From assembly GCA_026122225.1 (NCBI GenBank), contig JANEZZ010000793.1:558001-622000 (forward strand): a stretch of DNA of 64,000 bases. Direction: 5' to 3'. The translations under genes and the position numbers were made by a program. The DNA comes from Heloderma charlesbogerti (Eukaryota > Chordata > Lepidosauria > Squamata > Helodermatidae). The notes below the pieces were generated by a model, which was not told the origin of the DNA, made no database searches, and was given only the letters and a program-made list of their open reading frames with translations. Of this stretch, positions 51,178-62,116 are shown one piece after another (position 1 is the stretch's first letter; each line of letters begins with the position of its first letter).

Positions 51178-54100
51178 AGATCGTTACCTTGTCATGGTGC
51201 TGGAGCTTGAGCACCTCACTGACGTCATGAGCTAAACCGTGAAGGGACACCCAAGATGGGAAGGTCATGGCAGAGAGGTCAGACTAAATACGATCCCTGG
51301 GGAAGGAAACGGCAACCCACCCCAGTATTCTTGCCATGAAAACTAAATGGATCAGTACAACCACAGATATGTTGGTATACCATTGGAAGACGGGACTCCC
51401 AGGTCGGAAGATGGTCAAAATGCTACTGGGGAGGAACAGAGGATAAGTTCAACTAGCCCCAGATGTGATGACGCAGCTAGCTCAAAGCTGAAAGGATGGC
51501 TAGCAGCCGATGGTGCTGGTGGTGAACGACGAATCCGATGTTCTAAAGATCAACACACCATAGGAACTTGGAATGTAAGATCTATGAACCAGGGCAAATT
51601 GGATGTGGTTATTGGGGAGATGTCAAGATTAAATATAGACATTTTGGGTGTCAGTGAACTGAAATGGACTGGAATGGGCCACTTCACATCAAATGACCAC
51701 CAGATCTACTACTGTGGACAAGAGGACCACAGAAGAAATGGAGTAGCCTTCATAATTAATAATAAAGTGGCTAAAGCAGTGCTTGGATACAATCCAAAAA
51801 ATGACAGATTGATCTCAATTCGAATTCAGGGTAAGCCATTTAACATCACAGTGATCCAAATATACGCCCTAGCCACAGATGCTGAAGAAGCAGAAATAGA
51901 TCAGTTCTATGAGGATCTGCAGCACCTACTGGATAGTACGCCAAAAAAAGATGTTATTTTCATTACAGGAGACTGGAATGCTAAGGTGGGTAGTCAAATG
52001 ACACCTGGAATTACAGGCAAGCATGGTCTGGGAGAACAGGACATAGGACATAGGCTGATAGAATTTTGCCAAGACAACTCACTGTGCATAACAAACACTC
52101 TCTTCCAACAGCCTAAGAGATGACTTTATACATGGACTTCACCAGACGGTCGACACTGAAATCAGATTGACTACATCCTTTGTAGCCAAAGGTGGCAGAC
52201 ATCTATGCAGTTGGTAAAAACAAGACCTGGAGCTGATTGTAGTTCAGATCACGACCTTCTTATTGCACAATTTAGAATCAGACTAAAGAGAATAGGGAAG
52301 ACCCACAGATCAGTTAGATATGAGCTCACTAATATTCCTCATGAATATGCAGTGGAGGTGAAGAATAGATTTAAGGGACTGGATTTAGTAGATAGGGTCC
52401 TGGAAGAACTATGGACAGAAGTTCGCAACGTTGTTCAGGAGGCGGCAACAAAAAACGTCCCAAAGAAAAAGAAAACCAAGAAGGCAAGGTGGCTGTCTGC
52501 TGAGACACTGGGAGCAGCCCAAGAAAGAAGGAAAGCCAAAGGCAACAGTGATAAGGGGAGATATGCCCAATGAAATGCAAAATTCCAGCAGTTAGCCAGA
52601 AGAGATCAGGAATTATTTTTAAACAAGCAATGCGCGGAAGCGGAAGAAGATAATAGAATAGGAAGGACAAGAGACCTCTTCCAGAAAATTAGAAACATCG
52701 GAGGTAAATTCCAGGCAAAAATGGGTATGATCAAAAACAAAGATGGCAAGGACCTAACAGAAGCAGAAGAGATCAAGAAAAGGTGGCAGGAATATACGGA
52801 AGATCTGTATAGGAAGGATAATAATATCGGGGATAGATTTGACGGTGTGGTCAGTGAGCTAGAGCCAGATATCCTGAAGAGTGAGGTTGAATGGTCCTTA
52901 AGAAGCATTGCTAATAACAAGGCAGCAGGAGACAACGGTATCCCAGCTGAACTGTTTAAAATCTTGCAAGATGATGCTGTCAAGGTGATGCATGCCATAT
53001 GCCAGCAAATTTGGAAAACACAAGAATGGCCAACAGATTGGAAAAAATCGACTTATATCCCCATACCAAAAAAGGGAAGCACTAAAGAATGTTCAAACTA
53101 TCGAACAGTGGCACTTATTTCACATGCCAGTAAGGTAATGCTCAAGATCTTTCAAGGTAGACTCCAGCAATTCATGGAACGAGAATTGCGAGATGTACAA
53201 GCTGGGTTTAGAAAAGGCAGAGGAACTAGAGACCAAATTGCCAATATCCGCTGGATAATGGAGAAAGACAGGGAGTTTCAGAAAAACATCTATTTCTGTT
53301 TTATTGACTATTCTAAAGCCTTTGACTGTGTGGATCATAACAAATTGTGGCAAGTTCTTGGTGGTATGGGGATACCAAGTCGTCTTGTCTGCCTCCTGAG
53401 GAATCTGTATAACGACCAAGTAGCAACGGTAAGAACAGACCATGGAACAACGGACTGGTTTAAGATTGGGAAAGGAGTATGGCAGGGTTGTATACTCTCA
53501 CCCTACCTATTCAACCTGTATGCAGAACACATCATGCGACGTGCTGGGCTTGATGAAGCCAAGGCTGGAGTTAAAATCGCTGGAAGAAACATTAACAATC
53601 TCAGATATGCAGATGATACCACTTGGATGGCTGAAAGCAAGGAGGAGCTGAGGAACTCATGACGAAGGTGAAAGAAGAAAGTGCAAAAGCTGGGTTGCAG
53701 TTAAACCTCAAAAAAACCAAGATTATGGCAACCAGCTTGGTTGATAACTGGCAAATAGAGGGAGAAAACGTGGAGGCAGTGACAGACTTTGTCTTTCTAG
53801 GCGCAAAGATTACTGCAGACTCTGACTGCAGCCAGGAAATCAGAAGACGTTTACTTCTTGGGAGGACAGCAATGACAAATCTTGATAAAATAGTGAAGAG
53901 CAGAGACATCACACTGACAACAAAGGTCCACATAGTTAAAGCAATAGTATTCCCCATAGTAACCTATGGCTGCGAGAGCTGGACCATAAGGAAGGCTGAG
54001 CGAAGGAAGATAGATGCTTTTGAACTGTGGTGCTGGAGGAAAATTCTGAGAGTGCCTTGGACTGCAAGAAGATCAAATCAGTCCATCTTCCAGGAAATAA

Positions 54101-54388
54101 AGCCAGACTGCTCACTTGAGGGAATTATATTAAAGGCAAAACTGAAGTACTTTGGCCACATAATGAGAAGACAGGATACCCTGGAGAAGATGCTGATGCT
54201 AGGGAAAGTGGAAGGCCAAAGGAAGAGGGGCCGACCAAGGGCAAGGTGGATGGATGATATTCTGGAGGTGACGGATTCGACCTTGGGGGAGCTGGGGGTG
54301 ACGACGGCTGACAAGAAGCTCTGGCGTGGGCTGGTCCATGAAGTCACAAAGAGTCGGAAGCGACTGACCGAATAAACAACAACAACCT
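51178..54388 (+). mobile_element. Near-full-length BovB (RTE) LINE
   Basis: 5' UTR from AAGGAGATCGTTACCTTGTC through GGAAGGAAACGGCAACCCAC and CCCAGTATTCTTGCC. A single long ORF region of about 3.0 kb follows, then a short 3' end AGAGTCGGAAGCGACTGACC with (AAC)n. The length of about 3.2 kb is what is known for complete BovB. The tail differs from the other copies here (GAAGCGACTGACCG rather than GACACGACTGAACG), so it belongs to another subfamily. Confidence 0.93.
51347..54375 (+). pseudogene. BovB ORF2 (endonuclease-reverse transcriptase) with three stops and a frameshift
   Basis: Endonuclease: TIGTWNVRSMNQGKLDVVIG, DILGVSELKWTGMGHF, RRNGVAFIIN, VIFITGDWNAKVGSQ, then SDHDLLIAQFRIRLKR after two in-frame TGA codons (52121-52123, 52157-52159). 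A third TGA is at 52571-52573. RT: IPIPKKGSTKECSNYRTVAL, AGFRKGRGTRDQIANIRWIM, FCFIDYSKAFDCVDHNKLW, GVWQGCILSPYLFNLYAEH (arginine expected where W stands) and RYADDTT at 53606-53617 with catalytic YADD intact. A frameshift near 53655 moves the thumb and C-terminus (TKIMATSLVDNWQIEGE, YGCESWTIRKAERRK, VPWTARRSNQSI, KYFGHIMRRQDTLEKM) to frame 1, ending at 54375. The protein would act in the nucleus by target-primed reverse transcription, but this copy is inactive. Confidence 0.93.
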
Positions 54389-54520
54389 GCACAACACCCC
54401 CATCCCCAGTATTGGTGAACATGGGAACCATCCACCCACAGCACTGTCCTCTGATTTATTAGAATTTAGCTTCAGTTAATTTTATGTATGCCAAGAAGCT
54501 GTATTTCATATTATGTAAGA

Positions 54521-55295
54521 CAGGGGTGTTGAACCTCAGACCTGTGGGCCAAATCCAGCCTGCACTGGGTCTCAACTTGGCCCTCCAGGTTTCCCAGATA
54601 ACCTTGCCCCTTTCCAGTGGTCCCACCCCCTTTCTCCCAACAGCTAGTCATTTGGTGGTTTCCTGGCTTTTGCAGATATTTTTCCTCCTGTTCTAAAAGT
54701 CCTCTTCCAAGGCTCAGCTACTGACAGAAAGTGATTTAGGGTGCAATCCTATGGCTGCTAGACAGCAGCTGGACGGCCACAGGACCATTTGGTTTTTGGG
54801 AACTGCCTCCCCACCCTCGCCCCCGCTGCCTCATAGGCGGTACAGTTCGCCCCCAGCTCCACACTCAGAAGAGCAGCACAGAGTGGGGGGAAAGGGGGTG
54901 TTCCTGGGGGCAGGGAGGGGTAGAGGCAGCAGAAGCTTTGTTATGATGCGTCCTATGTGCCATCCAGCCTCCCCTCCACCCCCGCCCCAAACGGCTCTGG
55001 CTATACAGCTGAAATCAGCAATCTAGCTGGTAATGCAGGGCAGCTGGAGCTCGGAGAAGAGGATCCCCTCTGCGCTCCGCCCATCCTGCATTGGATAGTC
55101 AGTTGCCTCCGAGTTCGGAGGGGGCCAACTATCCTGATAGGATTGCTCCCTTAAACTAAAATATGCTATATTTTTGCCCCACCCCTTTGCTTTGGGCCCC
55201 TCACCCTTTGGCATTCAGCCTTGCCAAATGTGGCCCCAGACAGACTCTCCAAACCTGAGTGCTGCCCTCAGAGTAAAGGTGGTTCAACACACCTG
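54521..55295. mobile_element. hAT-like MITE, family F copy 1, with perfect 8-bp duplication
   Basis: The ends CAGGGGTGTTGAACCTCAG and GTGGTTCAACACACCTG are inverted. ATGTAAGA flanks both sides exactly (54513-54520, 55296-55303). The interior is interrupted by element C2. Without C2 it is about 360 bases and non-coding. Other copies are at 38.7 (fragment), 59.53 and 61.53 kb. Confidence 0.88.
54739..55150. mobile_element. Harbinger-like MITE, family C copy 2, with TTA duplication
   Basis: The ends GGGTGCAATCCTATGG and CTGATAGGATTGCTCCC are inverted, with TTA on both sides (54736-54738, 55151-55153). The related family F copy at 59709-59730 reads CTTTAAACTAAAATATGCTA without the insertion, confirming TTA as the single ancestral target. 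Non-coding, GC-rich. Confidence 0.9.
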
Positions 55296-55604
55296 ATGTA
55301 AGAAAAGCATCTGGATTTAGATGAATGAGCTCTGCTTCAATTACTGCATGTATCTCTATGTATCTATAATACACACGCATACATGTTGATGGAAAGAGCA
55401 GATGGTGGCAGATTGTTAGGACAAGTCTTAGGAAAAGTCTTCTTTAATTAAGGGCAACATGAATCCCAGTTACAAGGTTCTATATTTTAAAAATGCTGTT
55501 GCCTTTCATTATCTTTCCTAAAACAAAGCAGAACTGACATATCAGGGCCTAAAAGGCTCAATAGCATCTTTATTATGTAGGAAGGATAATATATCTGCTT
55601 TGGT
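55296..55604. other. No recognised feature
   Basis: Nothing assignable apart from a short TATC/TACA-rich run. Confidence 0.5.
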
Positions 55605-55618
55605 ATTGCTCTGGTTAT

Positions 55619-55724
55619 GAACTTGAGCACATTCCGGGAGAGAGCGGAGGACAGGAAGGCCTGGCGTGCTATGGTCCATGGGGTCACAAAGAGTCGGACA
55701 CGACTGAACGACTGAACAACAACA
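55619..55724 (+). mobile_element. BovB LINE 3' end, 106 bp, with 14-bp target duplication
   Basis: GAACTTGAGCACATTCCGGG to GACTGAACAACAACA is the BovB ORF2 end plus tail. ATTGCTCTGGTTAT (55605-55618) and ATTGCTGTGGTTAT (55725-55738) differ at one base. A genuine, very short insertion. Bases 55739-56522 have no other feature. Confidence 0.92.
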
Positions 55725-56522
55725 ATTGCTGTGGTTATATAACATGTTTAATATCTGGCTTTGATGAGTTTTTCTCCCTGAATTAGACTTCTTATTGAAC
55801 AGGTTGGTCTCCACATTTTCTTCTGTGTGTACATCCATTAGTACCTTGAAGGATTACCTTGATTAGTTCTCTTTCATTATTTCCCCCCTCCATTGTTGGA
55901 TTTTATAGTGATCAAAACATTATTTCTGAAAACAAAAAGTTTAAAAAATCCATCTAGAATACTTTGGTAGAAGAGAACTTGTGAAATCTGATCTAACTTG
56001 TATACATATTCAGGACGACTGTCAGTCTGATAGAACTTCGGATAGTAGTTAGTAGTAAAAAACGAACCCTGAGCAACTCCTTAAGGATCTCTTGCCTCCT
56101 TAAGAGTCCCACCTTCCTTCTTTTAAACTTCCCTTCCCAGTAATGTGGGGTTTAGGCTGTAGACGTGGGGGTGATTAGCACTTCAGACACTTGGGTTTTA
56201 ACTACAACAGTTTACTGGTAAATTAAAGCAAGCAAATCACAACTAAAGGTATTTACACAATAGAACTGAGTAATACAAAAGGCCTTAAGAGAAAATAAAA
56301 GTTGCAAAATGCAAGTTCCTTTACCCTAGCTGTACTTAAACGTCTCCAGGCTACTTCTTCCAGCTCCCTCTTCAGGTCTCCCCAACTTGGCTCTTACTGC
56401 TCTGATCTTTCTGACTCTCTTTTTATACCCTTCTCCCCCAAAACCGAAAGTACTGCTTCAAATCTGAAGAAATTAAACTTAACTGGGGAAATGAAACTGA
56501 AACCTAACCATGGAAATGAAAC

Positions 56523-56765
56523 TATGGCTTCATGGATCTCTGCCTTGTTGTGGCGAAGGGGCTTGCGTAACTCAGTGAAGCCATAAGCTATGCCGTGCAG
56601 GGCCACCCAAGACGGACAGGTCATGGCGGAGAGTTCTGACAAAATGTGGTCCACTGGAGAAGGAAATGGCAACCCACTCCAGTATTCTTGCCAAGAAAAC
56701 CCCATGAAACATATCACAAGGCTAAAAGATATGATGCCGGAAGATGAGCCCCTCAGGTCGGAACA
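56523..56765 (+). mobile_element. BovB LINE 5' UTR fragment lacking the body
   Basis: CATGGATCTCTGCCTTGTTG, GCCGTGCAGGGCCACCCAAG, GGAAATGGCAACCCACTCC and CAGTATTCTTGCCAAGAAAA parallel the 5' UTR at 51178-51345 but belong to a different subfamily. Sequence after about 56765 is not BovB, so only the 5' end is present. This is opposite to the usual 5' truncation and implies a later deletion or rearrangement. Confidence 0.8.
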
Positions 56766-56929
56766 TGTCCTGTTCCGGGTCTTTTATCTCAGTCAGTTTG
56801 GTTCAACCTTCCATTTATTCTCCTTCTACAGCTGGGTAGACACACAACCTGATGTGTGCTGAGGCCATCCCTGCTCTGCTTTCTTATGGTTCTTTATTGT
56901 TAAACTGAACTTGGACAGACTGTACTTCC

Positions 56930-57000
56930 AATATAGGATGCCTTCAAACAGAGGACTACCCTCTCTAAAGTAGGACACATGGCCACCTTAACTTACTTCC
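56930..57000. repeat. Family E end fragment
   Basis: TAGGATGCCTTCAAACAGAG and GACACATGGCCACCTTA match the right end of family E. Bases 57001-57879 contain no feature I recognise; an 80-codon minus frame at 57144-57386 has no known domain. Confidence 0.5.
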
Positions 57001-57879
57001 AATTGAACCTCTGTCAGATCACACTATAAAGCTCTGGAGAGATATAGCACACCACTAGGCCGCAGAGTTTGCTTCTATTTAATTGTTTTTCATACATTTA
57101 CACTTTAGTCATTTGATAATTTTCCCACATCTTCTGAAGCTGCTCAGTATCTGACACATGTCAATCCTCCAGCTGCTGAAATATTCGGGATCTCATTGTC
57201 CAGAGCTTTTGTAAAATAAACCTGAGGCCTATCAATCACAGTTGTCTTTTTGCATTTGTTTTCATCATCTTTTGTGGTTAATGGTGTTTGGAGATGCTGT
57301 TTTTGACACTCAAAAGAAAATGCGGTACGCAGAAAAGTTTTTCTGGGAAGTTTATACTTCTCCAATCTATTTACATACATAGTCAACCTCGCCTACAGAT
57401 GTTCTATTAACTTTCTGCTGGTTCATTTCTTTGAACCTCTGATTTCTCTCAATTTTTTTCTGCAGTTATCTCCATGTACAGCCCATCTCATACCAGGTCC
57501 TTATGTGCATAGCTGCGTTTTGACAGCAACCATAAAACCCTCGATACGCCTCTCATTTTGTTTATATGACCAAACAAGCTCAGAGCACTTACTAGCAGAA
57601 GCAATAACTGCTGTAGTCTCTGTAGGATTGCCACCCAGCTGGCTTGAACCCAGCATGAGTCCTGACCTATTTCTGTTGCCTCCAAGGTGATTTCATTTTA
57701 AGTTCAGGTTCAGTGTAAGTCAGTGAGGAGTTTACATTTCCTCTGTGTCTGTGTGTGAAATCTATGACACAAAAATAAAAATAAAAACAGGGCAGAACGA
57801 AGGTTAATTCCTAGTGGCCAACTGAAATGAAAATGATTTTCCTTGCCTGCAGAAAGCCAGCAAAATAGAATCTGTTTAC

Positions 57880-58090
57880 ATTTCCACTGGAAGGAAATTC
57901 CACAATAGTGGGACGGTACAGAAAAGGCCCTGCTCCTGGTGGAGAATAGGCTTCTCCAACCTCCCTATGAGATGGATTCCAGAGCAGAGCCCCATTAGAA
58001 GATCTTGAGTTACAGGGGTGGTCATACAGGAGGAGACATTTCCCGAGATATTCAGGACCAATGCTGTTTAGGGCTTTAAAGGCAGAAGGT
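57880..58090 (-). pseudogene. L2-type ORF2 C-terminal fragment, minus strand
   Basis: AGGAAATTCCACAATAGTGG, ACAGAAAAGGCCCTGCTCC is the reversed WNSLP/RAFSVV block seen at 43.46-43.53 kb. Rightward sequence continues into the linker region (TTCAGGACCAATGCTGTTTA). Older and more diverged than the 43-kb copy. Bases 58091-58552 show nothing else. Confidence 0.55.
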
Positions 58091-58552
58091 CAGTGTGGTC
58101 TGGCTAGAGCTTGGATCTCCAGCACGATGCCCATGGTGGTGCCTGCCAACACTCTTGGCGCCCACCGGGCATCCTGCCTCTCCCAATTTTTATTTTATTT
58201 CTTAAGATATTGGTGTTGATAATAATTTTAACTGGATGGCTGGCATGCTGCAAAGTAAAGTGCTGCCCTCCAGCACCATCTTTATTTGGGTTCAAAAGAA
58301 GAGTTTTGTGTTTTGGAGCTCAGACTCCACTACTATTTTGTATTTAAGTTCTTGGGCAAGTTACTTTTCTTATACTCTCACCAGTTTGCCTTATAGGCAA
58401 ACTGTGCATTTTGTGACCAGCCATGGCCACCAAGGCAGCTATTTTATGAATGTGTAGCCACCACCAGCCACCATGGCAGCCATTTTGTGAGAGCCCCCAC
58501 AACACTCCAAATTTCCAATGTGCTCACCAATCCCAAAATGTTGGGGACCCCC

Positions 58553-58752
58553 GGGTTAGACTGTTGGAGTAGGACTGGGGAGATCTGGGTTCAAATTCCC
58601 CCTCAGCCATGAAGCTTACCTTGGGCTGATCACTAACACTCAGCCTAACCTACTTCACAGGGTTGTTGTGAGGATAACATGTGGAAGATCAACCATGTAT
58701 GCTGCCTTGAGCTCCTTGAAGGAAAGACAGGATATAAACGTAATACATAATT
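58553..58752 (+). mobile_element. tRNA-derived SINE, second copy
   Basis: Box B-like GGGTTCAAATTCCCCC (about 58587-58602), AGCCATGAAGCTTACC, CAGCCTAACCTACTTCACAG, GGTTGTTGTGAGGATAACAT and GCCTTGAGCTCCTTGAAGG, ending AGGATATAAACGTAATACAT. The start with box A is missing or degraded. Same family as 31583-31836, more diverged. Confidence 0.8.
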
Positions 58753-59429
58753 GGAATCGGGCCCAGAAACAAGCAGGCAGCAAGTGCAGATGTCTCAAAA
58801 CAGTGATATATGGAAATATCAGCATACACCATTTAACAGATGAACCACCATATTCTTTTTTTAATATTAATTGTATTAGTATATATAGATGATACAAATG
58901 TATCTGAATTTTTAAAACAACAAATATACAACTGGTTAAGCAAACAAGCAAAATCATAGCATATAAACACGTAGACCAAATATGCCGAGAGAATAAAAAT
59001 CCATTTCCAAAAAAGAAAGAATCTCAAGGCAGGGGAGCCACATGAAGATAAAGAGTCTTACTGTCCAGATCCTATAGAGCTGAGTAGACTCCAGCCATGA
59101 GTCGCTGGAGCAGACCAAAATCCATTGCCTTCTGAATCAATGAATTTAATGAATGATGACCATGTACGTTCAAATGTGTCAGTGTCTGACTGATTTCTTG
59201 AATACCTAACTTGCTGAGTCGGTTTCAGTTTGAGTCAGCAAAAAACCCCGAAATTAGTTTTTTTTGCAAGTAATTAGTATTAAATGCATTACAAAGATTA
59301 AGAAGGGCAAGACCTGGGTCAAGGCCAATTAATTGATTAGTAATTTTGTTAATTTCATTTTCAATCTCACCTCAAAAGATCTGAGCAATTGGGCAAGTCC
59401 ACCAATGATGGACCACCATATCTTTCACC
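58753..59429. other. Unassigned AT-rich sequence
   Basis: Short T- and A-rich runs. Part of 59.0-59.4 kb could be a reversed LINE 3' UTR of unknown clade (CAAGTCCACCAATGATGGACC), but I cannot support a family. Confidence 0.4.
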
Positions 59430-60130
59430 AGCTGAAGTTTCCAAATCATCTTCGAAACCAGCATGTTGCAATTGTCTCATCCAGGAGTCACCAAAGCATG
59501 AATTTCAGTGACCAGGTTTATATCCTTTAGCACAGGGGTGGGGAACCTCAGGCCCTTGGGTCCCAATCAAGCCCTCTGGGGTTCCCCAGATGACCACACC
59601 CCCTTTCCCCCAACTGCCTGGTTTCCTGGCTTTTGCTCCCCCCCCCCCGGCCCACCTAAAAGGCCGAAGTGCCTCTCCTAAGACTTATATACTGGCAGTA
59701 AGAGCTTTAAACTAAAATATGCTAGTATTTTTGGCCTGCCCCCTTTTGCCATTGGCTCCACCCACCACTGGAATGCAGCTCCCGAGAGCTTCTCCAAAAT
59801 TGAATTCAGACCTTTGGCTGAAAGACAATTGAGACCCCTAATTTAACAAGTGGGCATTGATGGAGGATTAACTGGAACTGATAGAGAGGGCTACAGGTCA
59901 CAGCTGGCCACCTGAGAATCCAAGAGCAATGCTGAGCCATGCAGTACCCCCTAGGATGAGAAGCTGAGCCTTGCAAAGGTGTGAGCCCCTATCCAGAACA
60001 GGCATATCCCCTCCCATCTGGTCCACTGAGTCCTTCAGTTCACTATCACCGTCTCTGCTTTATGTGGATTGTCTGTGTTGTCGGAGTGATGTCTCCAAAC
60101 TGGTACCATTCCTGTAGTCTCAATCCAGCC
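59430..60130 (-). pseudogene. Old L2-type ORF2 fragment, minus strand, split by MITE F2
   Basis: CCAAATCATCTTCGAAACCA, GCATGTTGCAATTGTCTCAT parallels the reversed thumb region (VLYMGLP...MVRKLQ) at 43.75-43.81 kb. After element F2, CAGCTGGCCACCTGAGAATC, CAATGCTGAGCCATGCAGTA and TGTCTGTGTTGTCGGAGTG continue through the region corresponding to 43.92-44.3 kb. Many disruptions; ancient. Confidence 0.5.
59533..59840 (+). mobile_element. hAT-like MITE, family F copy 2
   Basis: CAGGGGTGGGGAACCTCAGG start. Internal TTTCCTGGCTTTTGC and TTTAAACTAAAATATGCTA are shared with F1. The right end is degraded to GAGACCCCTAA. It carries the uninterrupted target into which C2 inserted in F1. Confidence 0.7.
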
Positions 60131-60176
60131 TTGAAATCCATTGATTTGTTGTGGTGGTTTAAGCAGCACATATGCA

Positions 60177-60179
<3 letters not shown>

Positions 60180-60229
<50 letters not shown>
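60180..60229. repeat. (GT)n(GA)n compound microsatellite
   Basis: About 15 GT units followed by about 9 GA units, directly abutting the start of family A copy 5. Confidence 0.95.
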
Positions 60230-60454
60230 GGCTGGCCCAAGGTATTTTGCTGCCTGAGGCAAAGGACAAAATGGTGCCCCATCCCCAATTCTGTGTACAT
60301 GTACAGGATGGGACAACGTCCACCACTATAGCAGAGGGCAACAGGCTTGCTAAGGAGACAGAAGGGGAATGGAAGTGTGGGGGCTACCACCATCCCCCAG
60401 AATCTGATGCCTGAGGCAGCCACCTGACTCTGCATCATGGTAGGGTTGGCCCTG
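60228..60454 (+). mobile_element. hAT-like MITE, family A copy 5
   Basis: Starts GGGCTGGCCCAAGGTATTTT, contains TTTTGCTGCCTGAGGCAAA and ends GGTAGGGTTGGCCCTG. The left end abuts a GA repeat, so the target duplication cannot be read. Confidence 0.75.
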
Positions 60455-60514
60455 TATACAAGTTGTTTTTAATGCCATTGCCACCACAGAACAAAAACAT
60501 ACCCCTGGTCAGTG

Positions 60515-60865
60515 AGTGCCCTTTCCAGGTTTCTGAGGGCCCATGGGCAAGAAAATCTCAATGGGCCTCCTCCCTCAAGGAGTCTACCTTCTCACTGCCA
60601 TTGTCACCAGCTGCTGTTGCTCCTCTTCTTTCTCATCAGTGGTACCACTTGCTTGCTTGACAGGCAGAGAGCCAGTGAGCAAGTAGGCAATGGCATCTGC
60701 TGCTCCTCCTTCTCGCCTCCACCGTTGTCTGGGCCAGAGCAAGAGGCAGGTGAAGCAGTGGTGAAGAGGACAAGCAAGTCTAGGAGGCTCTTGCCAGTGG
60801 GCCCCTGCTGGGGTGTGGGCCCTTGGCAGGTGCCCAACCATGCCTACCTTTGATGCCAGCCCTGA
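60515..60865 (+). mobile_element. hAT-like MITE, family B copy 3
   Basis: TTTCCAGGTTTCTGAGGGCC, ATTGTCACCAGCTGCTGTTG, AGTGAGCAAGTAGGCAATGG and end TTTGATGCCAGCCCTG match B1 and B2 throughout. Non-coding; frames of about 100 codons reflect shared repeat content. Bases 60866-61265 hold no feature. Confidence 0.7.
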
Positions 60866-61265
60866 CCTCAGCCCTATTTCCTTATCACTGGAGGCATTTG
60901 ATCATGACAAAGTTTTCTGCACGTGACTTTGGGAATGCACAGCACAGTTAACGTTGATGCTACTGACCGCCAAGTGAACCAAGTCTTTCAAGTGAACCCT
61001 GGGCCAGATGAGGTGCTGAATCAAAGGGCTTGATATATTTGCATGGTAGATTTTCAACTGTGTATCTGTCACTTCATTTATTTTGTATGTGTATGAAAGC
61101 GTTCATGAATTTATCATGTGCTATTTAGTATGCATTAATTCAGAGTTATATAACTTGTTTTTGTATCTTGTGGTTGGTTTGCTGCATTGTCCCATGTGCC
61201 TCAATAGTGGAACCAAAAGGGCTTGCTGCAGGCTGATAGGAGCACACAGACAGACTGGAAAGATG

Positions 61266-61352
61266 GCTAGCACAATCCTACTCTGAAGTAAGACCCATTG
61301 GGTTCAATGGGACTTACTCCTAGGTAAGTGTGTGTAGGACTGCAGCCTTGGT
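61266..61352. mobile_element. Short palindromic MITE (CAATCCTA ends)
   Basis: AGCACAATCCTACTCTGAAG and GTGTGTAGGACTGCAGCC are imperfect complements around AGTAAGACCCATTGG / CAATGGGACTTACT. Same type as 31033-31122. Confidence 0.65.
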
Positions 61353-61530
61353 GGAGTTAGCCTCAGAACATCCCAGATTCAGTCCTGGCCATCTCCACTT
61401 AAAAGGATCGGCTGCAGATGATGGTAGAGATCTATGCCTAAAACTCTAGGCAGTTGCTGCCAGCCAAAGCAGACAATATTGGGTTGGATGGAGCAAGAGC
61501 CTGCCTCCGTACAGGCAGCTTTATATACAC

Positions 61531-61730
61531 CAGGGGTGGGACCTCTGGCCCATGAGCTGAATCCGGCCCACGGAGGTTTCCTCCCAGGAACCACTTCTCC
61601 CAACACTGGCCAAGTCCCCTTCTCCATGCTGAAAGAGGCATAGAGAAAGTGAAAATGGATGGGGTTGGGCAATGACATCAGTGGGCATGGCCACACTCAC
61701 GGATGTCATCTGGCCTGTGGAGGGACTGGT
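61531..61730 (+). mobile_element. hAT-like MITE family F-related, copy 4
   Basis: CCAGGGGTGGGACCTCTGGCC, GAATCCGGCCCACGGAGG and TGGGCATGGCCACACTC follow family F layout loosely. The right end is not defined. Confidence 0.5.
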
Positions 61731-61813
61731 GCAACTGCCTCCTCCCCACCATCAAAAACTATATTGCAGCCTGCTCTACAGCAACAGTGTTATGCAGTGG
61801 AGGCAGGTGGCTC

Positions 61814-62116
61814 CATAATTTTGTGCATTTTTGTTATGGAGCTTCTTTTGTGAAGCTCCATAACACCAGTGGAGGCTAGTGGTTACAGTGTCAATGAGGC
61901 AGTGAATCCGCTCTGGATTTCAGTCAGATCCAGTCAGAACTCTAAAAGAGTTATCCAAGGTGCAGAAGCACTATGGATAACTCCTTTAGAATTCTGACTG
62001 GTTCTGACAAAAACCTGGAGCATATTGACTGCCCCACTGACATTTTAACCACGAGCCTCCACTGGTGTTATGGAGCTTCACAAAAGAAGCTCCATAACAA
62101 AATTGCACAAAATTAT
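61814..62116. mobile_element. Outer palindrome with a fold-back element at its centre
   Basis: The left arm 61814-61866 (CATAATTTTGTGC, GTTATGGAGCTTC, GAAGCTCCATAACAC) and right arm 62065-62116 (GTGTTATGGAGCTTC, GAAGCTCCATAAC, TTGCACAAAATTATG) are near-exact complements. Each arm also contains its own small GGAGCTTC/GAAGCTCC hairpin. Family H element H2 occupies the centre. A family H-like end (CAGTGGAGGCAGGTGGCTCC) also sits at 61797, just left of the left arm. Confidence 0.85.
61867..62064. mobile_element. Fold-back MITE, family H copy 2
   Basis: CAGTGGAGGCTAGTGGTTAC on the left and GAGCCTCCACTG on the right. Internal arms AGTCAGAACTC / GAATTCTGACTGG and TTATCCA / TGGATAA. Longer than H1, with an expanded centre. 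The flanking octamers are reverse complements of each other because of the outer palindrome, so no direct duplication can be read. Confidence 0.75.
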
